A DNA stretch of 56,908 bases from Acidobacteriota bacterium. GTDB taxonomy: Bacteria; Acidobacteriota; Terriglobia; Terriglobales; SCQP01. The stretch is taken from assembly GCA_021818955.1 (NCBI GenBank), contig JAKASR010000007.1:94677-151584 (forward strand), written 5' to 3'. A program made the translations under genes and the position numbers. Below the pieces are notes generated by a model, which had not been told where the DNA came from, ran no database searches, and saw nothing but the letters and a program-made list of their open reading frames with translations. This document shows, piece after piece, positions 36,304 to 44,321 of the stretch (position 1 is its first letter; the number at the start of each line of letters is the position of its first letter).

Positions 36304-36424
36304 GTCACCCTCGCGAGTGGGAGTGATTTTATTGCCTTTCAAACGATCAAGTCAATAATTTTTTTCCATCCGTTTAACCCTTTTAAATTCATGATTTTTC
36401 GTTCATCTGTTATTCTGCCCATGA
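36304..36424. promoter_or_regulatory. Divergent promoter region between cargo and backbone, unit A
   Basis: This 121-bp gap separates the minus-strand RHS gene from the plus-strand backbone. It is nearly identical to 44202-44321 in unit B, although the cargo genes differ. TATTCT at 36411-36416 could be a -10 for the backbone, only 9 bases before its ATG, which would make that mRNA nearly leaderless. Confidence 0.5.
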
Positions 36425-37255
36425 ATGGCAAAAGCCCGTAAAAGTTCCGATCAGACGGATGCGCATGCCCATGCCGCTGAATTGGCGCATGCGCTGATGC
36501 AGTCGAGAAATTTTCTATTCCCCACGGAGGTTTCCTTTCCGCTGCATTCACTCGGCGATGTCCTTTTCATCGGCGCCATGACGGTCGCGGTGGTCGCGCA
36601 GTTCGGGACGAATTTAGGCCATAGCGAAGGAATCAGCTTAGTCCGGAGTCTACAAGAGCGATTTAAACAGGCGGCGCAAGCGGGCACACCCCTGGATGAA
36701 AAATGGTGGACGGAATATTTAGAAAATGGAATCCAGTCGGGCCAAGTTGATCCCGATGATTTACGCCAGGCTATTTTTCAAGCGCTGGCAATTTTAGAAA
36801 AACCACATCAGATGCGACGGCTTCTGGGGCAGATGATTAAACGCCAATTTCCCGTAATGCCCCCTGGCCGGCGGCATTTGATCGAACCGGAAAATTATCC
36901 CGAACTGCGCATGCAAGCGGATAAATGGCTGCCCGTGGCGCGGGCTTTAATCCCTCTTTTAGCGGAAGATGCGCAGGTAAACCCCAAAATGCGCATGTCG
37001 CAAGCCGAAAAGATGCGCATGGCCCTGGATATATTGCGCACTCGGTTCCCTCAACAATGCCAAATCTTGAAAGATTATTTGCCGCGCGTTGAATCCATTC
37101 TGCGGCATAAAGTTGTTCGGGATGCAAAGACTATTGATGGCCAAGCTCGCCGTTTGGCCGATGCGCTGGCTGGAGCAACATTCGGTTTGAGCCCCGCTTA
37201 TGCCGTCAAGCGGGTCCAGGCCGCGCGTCAAATCCACCCGCCCCAGGCCAAATGA
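36425..37255 (+). CDS. Conserved backbone protein X of unit A, unknown function
   Basis: A 276-residue soluble, basic protein with no signal or membrane segment that I would trust. One hydrophobic patch is SLGDVLFIGAMTVAVVAQF (about 43-61). It contains repeated basic helical segments, such as HQMRRLLGQMIKRQF. I do not recognise a family. A copy at 44322 differs at only about 14 residues (about 95% identity), while the adjacent cargo is entirely different. It is always next to protein Y and the integrase, so a role in element maintenance, transfer or regulation is plausible but unproven. A 12-bp hairpin follows its stop. Confidence 0.75.
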   Translation: MAKARKSSDQTDAHAHAAELAHALMQSRNFLFPTEVSFPLHSLGDVLFIGAMTVAVVAQFGTNLGHSEGISLVRSLQERFKQAAQAGTPLDEKWWTEYLENGIQSGQVDPDDLRQAIFQALAILEKPHQMRRLLGQMIKRQFPVMPPGRRHLIEPENYPELRMQADKWLPVARALIPLLAEDAQVNPKMRMSQAEKMRMALDILRTRFPQQCQILKDYLPRVESILRHKVVRDAKTIDGQARRLADALAGATFGLSPAYAVKRVQAARQIHPPQAK

Positions 37256-37265
37256 CAACTGCATA

Positions 37266-37293
37266 GTTTTATCCTTCGGTCGAAGGATAAAAC
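37266..37293 (+). terminator. 12-bp hairpin after backbone gene X
   Basis: A perfect stem gttttatccttc / gaaggataaaac encloses the tetraloop ggtc, 10 bp after the stop of X. It has no T-tract. The unit B copy (45163-45190) keeps the hairpin with one mismatched pair. It may be a partial terminator or RNA processing site before Y and the integrase. Confidence 0.5.
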
Positions 37294-37396
37294 TCGCGCG
37301 GCTGCTCAATAATACAGATTATTTTCAGAGCTTCTCCCCCGCAGACATTATTTTCCAAACTAATCATGACGATTGATCCGGTTCAAAGGAGACGTC

Positions 37397-37825
37397 ATGA
37401 GCAGCAAAAAGAATTTGTCCACTTCACCCGCCAAGGCTATGGCGAATGCCCGCTGGCAACCAGATCATGCGCAGGCTGCGCATATCAGCCAGCAGGCGCG
37501 ATTGTTGGCGTTTCGCCGCTGGGGTATTCCATCCCCTGCCGATGCGCATGCAAGTCGGGTTGTAAGCCCCCAATCAGAGCATTCATCGCATGAACTGGCC
37601 TGGCTGCCCTTGGCGGGCGGGATGCTCAGCCTGCTTTGGGGCATCGGTCATGCGCATGAACCGGTAAAACCTTCGCCGGCCACGCATCCGATTTTGGGCG
37701 ATACGGAGCGGAATGCGGGGATTCAGTCCGCATCTAGCGGCTTTTCGGGCATGGGTATTTTCGCCATGGTTGCCGGGATTGCGCTCATCCTGCTGGCGAT
37801 TCATTTATTCACTAGCCAAAGCTGA
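37397..37825 (+). CDS. Small two-helix membrane protein Y of unit A
   Basis: The ATG at 37397 has AAGGAG 5 bases upstream and gives 142 residues. The N-terminal 70 residues are hydrophilic with AKAMANARWQPDHAQAAH. Two hydrophobic helices follow: LAWLPLAGGMLSLLWGIG (about 69-86) and GIFAMVAGIALILLAIHLF (about 119-137), joined by a loop. No family is recognised. It lies between protein X and the integrase in both units, and the copies are nearly identical except for the first codons. It could be a membrane partner of X or a holin-like or mating-pore component; the sequence does not decide. Confidence 0.72.
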   Translation: MSSKKNLSTSPAKAMANARWQPDHAQAAHISQQARLLAFRRWGIPSPADAHASRVVSPQSEHSSHELAWLPLAGGMLSLLWGIGHAHEPVKPSPATHPILGDTERNAGIQSASSGFSGMGIFAMVAGIALILLAIHLFTSQS

Positions 37826-37926
37826 TCCTTGCCCCTCGAATTTTGACTCTTCCCGCCATGGCCGCTATACTCCATCTCGCGGAAAAGCAAGGCGAGTCCA
37901 GCCAGCAAGGAGGCTGGCAAAAGCAT

Positions 37927-38790
37927 ATGGCTCGCCGCCGCTATCAGCGAGGTACTGTACGCAAGCGCGGTAAACGCCAGCCTGTATGGGAGCTTCAATG
38001 GCGGGAAGATTGCATCACCCTGGAAGGCAAGATTGGCCGACGCTGGCGCAGTTGCCAGCTTGGGCCGGTCGCAGAGATGACCTATCGGCAAGCTTTGAAG
38101 CTGGCCGATGCGCATCTGAATGCGCTCAACCAGGGCCGGGTCATGCCGCAATCCACGATTACGCTCGAAAGGTTTGTGGAGCGGAACTTCATCCCCGATG
38201 CCTTGCCGGCGTTGAAAGCTTCTACGCAGAGGCTTTACCGTTCACTTTTAACCGTTCACCTTTTACCTGCTTTTGGCCATTACCGGCTTTCCGATATTAC
38301 CCACCTGGACTTGCAGCGATTCGTGCTGTTGAAGATGCGGCAAGGGCTGGGCTGGGAGCGGGCCAATCAGCTTCGCCAACTGGCTTCAAAGCTGATGGCA
38401 ACTGCCAGCAAATGGGGCTTGCTCGCGGGCGAAAATCCCGCCCGGGGAATCGAGCTGCCAGAAAAAACTTGGGTTCGTGTAAAGCATGCGCTTTCACCTC
38501 TCCAGGTCAATCAATTGCTGGCGATACTCAACGAACCCGTGCGCACGCTGGCCGAAACCGCCGTGCTAACGGGCATGCGCATCGGGGAAATTCTCGCCCT
38601 GCGCTGGCAGGATGTGGATTTCAACCTCTGCCATATGCGCATCGAGCGGGCCTACTGCCGGGGCGTAATGGGCACACCCAAGACCAAAAGCAGCCGTCGC
38701 ACCATCCCTATCCCGCCGTCGCTTTGCCAAGCCCTGATCCAGCTACGGCCAAGCGAACCGAAATCGGAAGCTTTAATTCTGCTTTCATGA
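37927..38790 (+). pseudogene. Tyrosine integrase of unit A, C-terminally truncated
   Basis: Homology to the intact unit B integrase runs from the start to codon 284 and ends in the middle of KPEALIL. The frame then reads a few codons of left-end repeat J and stops. The SAM-like N-terminal domain and the first catalytic arginine (TGMRIGEILALRW) remain. The HxxR, the second histidine and the tyrosine nucleophile are gone, so it cannot recombine DNA. The break shares aat with J, which suggests a short-homology deletion that also removed the tRNA core between units A and B. AAGGAGG lies 13 bases before the start. Confidence 0.9.
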
Positions 38791-38956
38791 ACCCTTAACC
38801 CTTGATTTGCCTTGCTTTTCCGCGCCGAATGCTATCAGAAAATGGGAAATTCCATGGGGGTTTTGATGGCAAATTGATGGCGGGTTCGAGAAAAGGGAGT
38901 GTTCAACAAAGCTGAAATCATACTCAGCCTTGTGCGTTGAGGGGGAGCAGGTCAAC
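38777..38956. repeat. Element left-end repeat J, copy B
   Basis: The second copy of the block at 30709-30891, marking the left end of unit B. Here it abuts the broken integrase instead of a tRNA core. A 30-bp scrap of the same block (ggggttttgatggcaagttg...) reappears at 40115-40145. Confidence 0.85.
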
Positions 38957-39054
38957 GAAACTACTCCCTGCACAGTGGTCAGTTTGATCGGAGGTGCAGT
39001 TCTCATAGTGTGTTGTCCTATACGATATGGACGCACCCTGGCTCATAACCGATG

Positions 39055-39972
39055 CTATTTATGATGTATCGCACTAAATGGCCATAAAATGGAACGTAAT
39101 TTTAAGTCATGGGAGATTAATAATAATCTTCTATAAATTGATGGCGATATCCATTCTGGACTTGAACTATATTTACTGAGTAAATGCTTTTTGCCATCAA
39201 TATTCCATAAATATATTCCCATGCATTGCCCATTGCTCCCATATGTGCTTGTATTTGATACATACCGAACCAATGAATCTGATTTATAAAGACAGTACCC
39301 ATCAATGCCAACATTGTCCACCAGGACACTGCCTGAATCATTCACGGATAAGTGTAAATAATTGTGGCCGTATTTTAAATTTGACAAATTATAATTAAAC
39401 AATTTTTTGGCATTGACATCGTAAATGGCTAGAGTATCGTTAAAATTATTCCACCATGATATATACTTGCCGGCAGGGCTAATGTCCAATGAAGCCGCAT
39501 GTCTTAGATTCATTATATATGGCCTGATCATTACATCGTTCTTTATCAAGACGTGCTTATTATTCGAACATAATGCGTTATAATTATAAATAATGTGACC
39601 ATCATAGTTGTATGTCCATTGATGAGGCAGCATTTTCTTGTGCCATATTAATGAACCGCAAGAAGCAATTATATAAGAAGTAATTATTTTTTTGAATTTC
39701 TTGTTCTTTAAATTAATAACAATACCTCTTGAGAGCCCATCCAGATTAACCGGCTCAAATTGGAAAGCCAAATACTTTCCATCTTGCGATATGGCATATT
39801 TATAAAATTTCATATTGCGTGTAATTTCAGTATTCGCATTATGGCAATTTGCCCATAATTGTCCATCATGCCCACTTAGATAAGTAAAGCAATGCTGCCC
39901 ATGGGCCAATTTGCATAGGGCGGGAATAGTTAAAATTACTATAAGAATGAATAATCTGACACGATGATGCAT
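39055..39972 (-). CDS. Secreted WD40/TolB-like beta-propeller protein (cargo, unit B)
   Basis: A 305-residue protein with GGGAG 7 bases before its ATG and a clear signal peptide (LFILIVILTIPALCKLAHG). The mature part has propeller-like blades: KYAISQDGKYLAFQF, LDISPAGKYISWWN and LHLSVNDSGSVLVDN. It is AT-rich, unlike host genes. It is a distant paralogue of the protein at 40053-41162, sharing a CGSL motif, 'S.DGKYL.W' blades and a matching C-terminal WIS segment. No family function is recognised. In this place it may be an orphan immunity or effector-binding protein left after loss of an RHS gene. That is inference. Confidence 0.68.
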   Translation of the reverse strand: MHHRVRLFILIVILTIPALCKLAHGQHCFTYLSGHDGQLWANCHNANTEITRNMKFYKYAISQDGKYLAFQFEPVNLDGLSRGIVINLKNKKFKKIITSYIIASCGSLIWHKKMLPHQWTYNYDGHIIYNYNALCSNNKHVLIKNDVMIRPYIMNLRHAASLDISPAGKYISWWNNFNDTLAIYDVNAKKLFNYNLSNLKYGHNYLHLSVNDSGSVLVDNVGIDGYCLYKSDSLVRYVSNTSTYGSNGQCMGIYLWNIDGKKHLLSKYSSSPEWISPSIYRRLLLISHDLKLRSILWPFSAIHHK

Positions 39973-40052
39973 GTCGGGCTCCCAGGGTGAGATGTGAAGT
40001 GATCTTGTTCTCCCGCTAGCCGCAGTTATAAATATCTTGCCAAATCAGATTA

Positions 40053-41162
40053 TCAGGCATTTCCCCAGCGGTCAATGGTGTAGGTGGTATTGGCTTGCGT
40101 ATCGTTTTGGCGCGGGGGTTTTGATGGCAAGTTGATGGCAGGTTTTCTGGCCCCCTGTCGAAGAGAATTATTTTTAAGGTTTAACCAATGGATTATATTT
40201 TTCGCGGTTGATTTCGAGATCCACTGACCTCCGCCTGCCAAAGCTATATATTTGGGCTTTGAATGTATATTTTTTATATAGTATAAACCGATGAAATGAG
40301 TTTTTAAATATTTTATTATATAAGATCTGTTTTTTGCATATTGATAATTGATATTTATAAAACCTGATAATAATATTTGACCCTCGTCATTTATTGAATT
40401 CATCTCAGATAAAATAGTATCATTACATTTACTTTTATGATCTGTATATTTTACGCATATACCACGCTTAGATTGCCATATTAAATATTTGCCATCAGAT
40501 GATGTGTTGACGCTGTCCTCTTCCGCATTAGAATCTATCATTCTACCACTAGGGTATGTAATTAAGGCGCATTTTGAACATACCGCTGTGCATCCTGGCC
40601 CACAAGCAATAATAGTGTTTGGCATAACATAATAGTTATGAAGTGAACCGCAATATGTATAGCTATAAGTTCTAGCCGGCAATGGAATTTCAGGCGTGTG
40701 TAAATATCGTGATGAAATTGTATCCCAAATATAGTTGTGAATTACTTGTGATTGATGAGCTTCCAGCACTATGGTTCCACATGTTTTTATAAGATTATAC
40801 TTCCACCATGTAAAGTAATGGTTGTGATTATCTTTTAGCATGATTTCATGCCCGGTGTTAAGGTTGACGCGGATAAAATGATTATGCCGTAAATAAACAA
40901 GATAGTGATCTTTTACGGCATACTCGCCGCCAGTTATGGTATTTTTAAATCTATATGTTCTATGATTGCTATACAAATACAAGTACTTATTATAGAACAG
41001 GAAATTACCATTTACTTTAAATTTAATGTTATTAATTATCTTATTAATATTCTGCGGCAAATTAATATTCTGCGCCGATAATTGATTGATTTGAAATGAA
41101 AAAATATACAATACTAACAATATTGTTATGCGCCTAATGTCGATCTCATTTTTGGGGGTCAT
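40053..41162 (-). CDS. Secreted beta-propeller-like protein, paralogue of 39055 (cargo, unit B)
   Basis: A 369-residue frame. The N-terminus (ITILLVLYIFSFQINQLSAQ) is a signal peptide. The middle has propeller-type strands with TSSDGKYLIWQSK, and a cysteine cluster CGPGCTAVCSKC (about residue 190) that the 39055 protein lacks. The last 30 residues or so are not native: they read through a J scrap into an RHS fragment (NTTYTIDRWGN), so the original C-terminus was altered by recombination. It is AT-rich and its start lies just beyond an IS5 remnant. Function unknown; probably exported cargo. Confidence 0.62.
   Translation of the reverse strand: MTPKNEIDIRRITILLVLYIFSFQINQLSAQNINLPQNINKIINNIKFKVNGNFLFYNKYLYLYSNHRTYRFKNTITGGEYAVKDHYLVYLRHNHFIRVNLNTGHEIMLKDNHNHYFTWWKYNLIKTCGTIVLEAHQSQVIHNYIWDTISSRYLHTPEIPLPARTYSYTYCGSLHNYYVMPNTIIACGPGCTAVCSKCALITYPSGRMIDSNAEEDSVNTSSDGKYLIWQSKRGICVKYTDHKSKCNDTILSEMNSINDEGQILLSGFININYQYAKNRSYIIKYLKTHFIGLYYIKNIHSKPKYIALAGGGQWISKSTAKNIIHWLNLKNNSLRQGARKPAINLPSKPPRQNDTQANTTYTIDRWGNA
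40058..40110 (-). pseudogene. Internal fragment of an RHS gene
   Basis: About 53 bp match the unit A RHS gene at 32901-32953 in the same orientation (coding for NTTYTIDRWGN), with about four mismatches. It shows that unit B once carried an RHS gene that has been deleted. It joins directly to a scrap of repeat J. Confidence 0.82.
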
Positions 41163-41285
41163 GGATTTTCTGCGTCCTTGGAATTGATAAAATAAGGGCT
41201 CTTCCCAGCCAAGCCGCTACTTTCATGAATCGTTTCCGCGCCGGCGAGCAGCTGACCCATTTTGTCGACGATTGGGACAAATTGC

Positions 41286-41387
41286 AAGGTGCAATCGCTA
41301 ACGTCAGGTAAAAATAGAGGATGCGATAGAGCAATATTTATCATCTTCGCTATGATGTGTGGGCACCAAATCCGGGTAACGGCTTCC
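41286..41387. repeat. 102-bp direct repeat, copy 1
   Basis: Matches 43284-43385 over 102 bp (aaggtgcaatcgctaacgtc ... ggtaacggcttcc) with roughly ten mismatches. It interrupts the IS5-like transposase at its right end. Confidence 0.88.
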
Positions 41388-41656
41388 GTGTTCAGACGCC
41401 CATCGGCCTGGAGATGCTCGGCCAAGCGGCGCAACGCTTTTTGCAGCGCGCCAATTTTCACCCATTGCTGAAAACGACGATGGCAGGTCTGATAATGCGG
41501 ATACTTGGCGGGCAGATCGCGCCATTGTGCGCCGGTGCCTAATATCCACAACACGCCATTCAGCACCTGGCGCGTATCGCGGGCGGGTCGGCCTCGCCCA
41601 TCCGCCCGCCGCTTGGGGGTTAGAATCGGCGCCAATAGTTCCCATTGTGAGTCGCT
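41388..41656 (-). pseudogene. IS5-family transposase, N-terminal remnant
   Basis: On the minus strand the frame reads SDSQWELLAPILTPKR, then GRGRPARDTRQVLNGVLWIL, then GAQWRDLPAKYPHYQTCHRRFQQW, the standard N-terminal DUF4096-like domain of IS5-group transposases. A stop lies immediately before the first matching codon, and homology ends at about residue 90, where the 102-bp repeat begins. The DDE core is absent. Confidence 0.82.
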
Positions 41657-41737
41657 GACTTACCAGCATCCAGGCATCGGTTAGAGTTGCGGTTCGTCAC
41701 CAGAGACATTTCGGTCTGCTCAACATGTATCCGATTG

Positions 41738-41927
41738 ATAATCAATTATTTGCGCTGACTGTTGACATTTTTGAGACCGGTTCTCGTCTACCCGGCCACC
41801 GCGATGGACATCTTCATCCGGGAGGTCATCGACTGGACGATGACGATGGAGATACTTCATTCTGCTCCACCCTTATCCCGTTTATAATCAATAATATGCG
41901 TTGACTGTTAATGTTTTTGAGACCGGT
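41738..41927. repeat. 44-bp direct repeats flanking an rve-like scrap
   Basis: Two 44-bp copies (41738-41781 and 41884-41927, ataatcaat ... tttgagaccggt) match at about 38 positions. Between them the plus strand reads ATAMDIFIREVIDW, which resembles an integrase-core transposase (DIYSREVVGW-type) but is only about 25 codons long. I read the segment as IS debris. The stretch 41657-41933 holds no intact gene. Confidence 0.55.
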
Positions 41928-41933
41928 AGTAAT

Positions 41934-42407
41934 TTATAATGCTCTAATATTTAATAATTTTATAAGTTTTTGTGCTAAAGAAAATTTCTTCTGATGCCAT
42001 GCGCCCGCTGAATAAGCAATCGACAGATACAACGGATATGTATAAACAAGATATGTAAATGAAGGTCCCAACTGGGATTTTAGAGCATATTTGAAACCAC
42101 ACCAGGAGCACTGGCCAGTTTGATAATTATCATATATAAAACCGTATATAAACCACACAACAAATAGCAACCATAGCTTATTAATATACAAATGGCCATA
42201 TTTGTAAACTATATAAACGCCTGCAATGAACCCTGAAATAATAGAAACAATTGGTATTGGTCCATCAAAAATATATTCTAAGGTTCTTGCATTTTGCTTG
42301 TAAGCTAACTCAAAGGCTGAGATGATTAAATATGTTAATAAGTATACAGAACTTGGCGCAATAATACAATAGAATAAATTAGTAATTAATTTTTTGATTA
42401 ATCTCAT
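41934..42407 (-). CDS. Multi-pass membrane protein (cargo, unit B)
   Basis: A 157-residue, AT-rich protein with about four hydrophobic helices: near residues 10-32 (LFYCIIAPSSVYLLTYLII), 50-68 (IPIVSIISGFIAGVYIVY), 76-95 (LWLLFVVWFIYGFIY) and 115-135. A CSWC pair sits between the third and fourth. No family is recognised and no good ribosome site is visible. It lies 57 bp downstream of the secreted protein at 42465-43220 on the same strand and could be its membrane partner. Confidence 0.55.
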   Translation of the reverse strand: MRLIKKLITNLFYCIIAPSSVYLLTYLIISAFELAYKQNARTLEYIFDGPIPIVSIISGFIAGVYIVYKYGHLYINKLWLLFVVWFIYGFIYDNYQTGQCSWCGFKYALKSQLGPSFTYLVYTYPLYLSIAYSAGAWHQKKFSLAQKLIKLLNIRAL

Positions 42408-42464
42408 ATTATTACTAAGCTGTTTAACCTTTCATGATATCACAATCCTGCAAATCACCACATT

Positions 42465-43220
42465 TCACGCCACCCTAAAGCCCAATTGCGGCAGATGTGT
42501 AGAGTATTCATGTCCAATCATCGGACTTTCATTGTGATCCATAATATACCACAAATTTAATGTGCCATTTTTAATAATCCGATTAAGGTAGTATTTAATT
42601 AAATATTCATATAGACTTTTGTCTTTATTTGTATATGAAAACTTGATGTTTTCAAAAGAATCATATAAATGTCCTGAATATTTTGCTATCCCACGTACAT
42701 TATACCGGCCATTATTTATTAATTTATACTCCACAATATTTTTGGTAATTGAATGAATTGATAATCCATTCAAAGATTTTATGGTATAACCTGGGTAATA
42801 CAATTTACATTCGGATAAAGCACCAGGGAAGTATGGTAAGGCCGCGCAAGCAGCATGCCTACTTGATGAATAAATTTCATATTTAATATATTTCTTACGA
42901 TTATGGATTGGATGCAAGAATACTTTATCAATACCATCAGCATAGATATGTCCGTAACCTGTCCAGTACTTTTTTGCAATCCATATGAGTATAGAAGCGC
43001 CGTATACGCCAATATCATTCTTGAAACATTCAGGAATAGTTAATGATACATAACTTGGATATTTAATATTATGCGGCCCACCTATTCCATTAATCAAAGA
43101 TAAAATTTTGACCTTAAAATTCTCAGTTACATACGAATTCTTTGATGCTTTGCCTTTGCACACTACAGTGCATAAGAACAATAAAAGTAATATTACGATT
43201 GAGCACATTTTCACAGTCAT
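42465..43220 (-). CDS. Secreted hypothetical protein, paralogue of 43416 (cargo, unit B)
   Basis: A 251-residue protein with GGGAGG 8 bases upstream and a signal peptide (CSIVILLLLFLCTVVCKG). The mature part aligns along its length with the protein at 43416-44126: 'YP.Y..L.IP' then IGVYGASILIWIAKKYWTG, a mid-region cysteine/alanine block with YFPGAL, and a C-terminal DKSLYEYLIKYYLNRI helix. The 'IGaYGa...W..P..W.G' pattern recalls DUF4850-type proteins, from memory only. It is AT-rich. Function unknown; a candidate orphan immunity protein. Confidence 0.66.
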   Translation of the reverse strand: MTVKMCSIVILLLLFLCTVVCKGKASKNSYVTENFKVKILSLINGIGGPHNIKYPSYVSLTIPECFKNDIGVYGASILIWIAKKYWTGYGHIYADGIDKVFLHPIHNRKKYIKYEIYSSSRHAACAALPYFPGALSECKLYYPGYTIKSLNGLSIHSITKNIVEYKLINNGRYNVRGIAKYSGHLYDSFENIKFSYTNKDKSLYEYLIKYYLNRIIKNGTLNLWYIMDHNESPMIGHEYSTHLPQLGFRVA

Positions 43221-43283
43221 TACAGTATCCTCCCGTGTGAGATAGCAACAATTATTATCCAGATGAATGCAGGGTGCAATTTA

Positions 43284-43385
43284 AAGGTGCAATCGCTAAC
43301 GTCAGGTAAAAATAGAGGAAGCGAAAAAGCAATGCTTATCATCTTCGCTATGATGTGTGGGCGACAAATCCGGGTAACGGCTTCC
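43284..43385. repeat. 102-bp direct repeat, copy 2
   Basis: Second copy of 41286-41387, in the same orientation, in the gap between the two paralogous secreted proteins. Similar flanks (EAVTRI.CPHIIAKM-type codons) show that IS-derived DNA was copied together with the cargo. Confidence 0.88.
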
Positions 43386-43415
43386 ATTTTAGATGTTCTT
43401 CGTAAACCACTCATA

Positions 43416-44201
43416 TCATTTTCCATGATTAATATAATAATACTGTAGAAAATGTAATAAAGTAATGTCATGCCTTTGTAAGACAAATGCGGACATCTGG
43501 AAAAAATAATAATCTCCACCTTGGTAATACGCTACACCACATGCAAGCAACCTATGATTATTATACAATCGATAACTGACTGTATGGGGATCGACATGTT
43601 GTAGATGATGCAATCCAAGTGGTACAGCAGAAGGATAAAAGCCATCAGATAATGCTTTATGTCGCGCCTTAAGAAAAAATGTTGCCGCATCTGCCTCACT
43701 ACAGCCTGCGCAACCACCATCATTTTCATATTGAATATATGGTGTGGAAATATTAGGATTATAAACAATATAATCTTTTAACTTATTTATATAAGGACCC
43801 AGCACTACAGTAGTCGAATTATCCGAACCTTGCGATGCCGTACCCGCCCACCCCTTAGGACCTAACCATATCATTCCAGCAGCACCATATGCCCCTATAT
43901 GATTAATTAAACTGATTGGAATATTTAGTTTATAATACTTTGGGTATTCTTCTTTAATTCCGTTTAAATTATATATTGTATGTATAATATGTACTCTTAA
44001 AGAAACCTCTATCAATCTTTTATCAACATTACGTTTAGTATAGGAATACAATTCGGAAGAAAAGACCGCGCTAGTTATCGTCAGGATAACTATAAAAAAC
44101 ATAAATCGAATTAATTTATATTTCACTGTACCTTTTGTGGCTTTCCATGAAGTGAATAGACCGAGAAGGAAAACACTGACCATCAAGTAACGTTGACGCA
44201 T
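43416..44201 (-). CDS. Secreted hypothetical protein fused behind the RHS signal leader (cargo, unit B)
   Basis: From 44201 the frame starts with MRQRYLMVSVFLLGLFTSW, identical to the unit A RHS leader, then switches at KATKGT to a different protein. A native GTG start at 44126 with AAAGG 4 bases upstream opens its own signal peptide (FMFFIVILTITSAVFS). The native protein is about 236 residues and homologous to 42465-43220, with IGAYGAAGMIWLGPKGWAG and a cysteine pair GGCAGCSEA (about residue 130 of the native form). The RHS promoter and leader have been captured by recombination. Which start is used is unknown. Confidence 0.68.
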   Translation of the reverse strand: MRQRYLMVSVFLLGLFTSWKATKGTVKYKLIRFMFFIVILTITSAVFSSELYSYTKRNVDKRLIEVSLRVHIIHTIYNLNGIKEEYPKYYKLNIPISLINHIGAYGAAGMIWLGPKGWAGTASQGSDNSTTVVLGPYINKLKDYIVYNPNISTPYIQYENDGGCAGCSEADAATFFLKARHKALSDGFYPSAVPLGLHHLQHVDPHTVSYRLYNNHRLLACGVAYYQGGDYYFFQMSAFVLQRHDITLLHFLQYYYINHGK

Positions 44202-44321
44202 GTCACCCGCCTGAGTGGGAGTGATTTTATTGCCTTCAAACGATCAAGTCAATAATTTTTTTCCATCCGTTTAACCCTTTTAAATTCATGAATTTTCGTT
44301 CATCTGTTATTCTGCCCATGA
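44202..44321. promoter_or_regulatory. Divergent promoter region between cargo and backbone, unit B
   Basis: Near-identical to 36304-36424. Conservation here, while cargo differs, marks it as the fixed control region of the element. The homologous block between units runs from 44145 to 46668 (36248 to 38777 in unit A). Confidence 0.5.

Noticed and set aside
38785-39036. An 83-codon minus frame ending in GISHFLIAFGAEKQGKSRVKGS
   Set aside because: The C-terminal part is only the translation of repeat J, shared with the immunity candidate tail; no independent gene evidence.
41146-41334. A 62-codon minus frame between the IS5 remnant and the propeller gene
   Set aside because: It lies on the 102-bp repeat and IS debris, with no ribosome site or recognisable protein.
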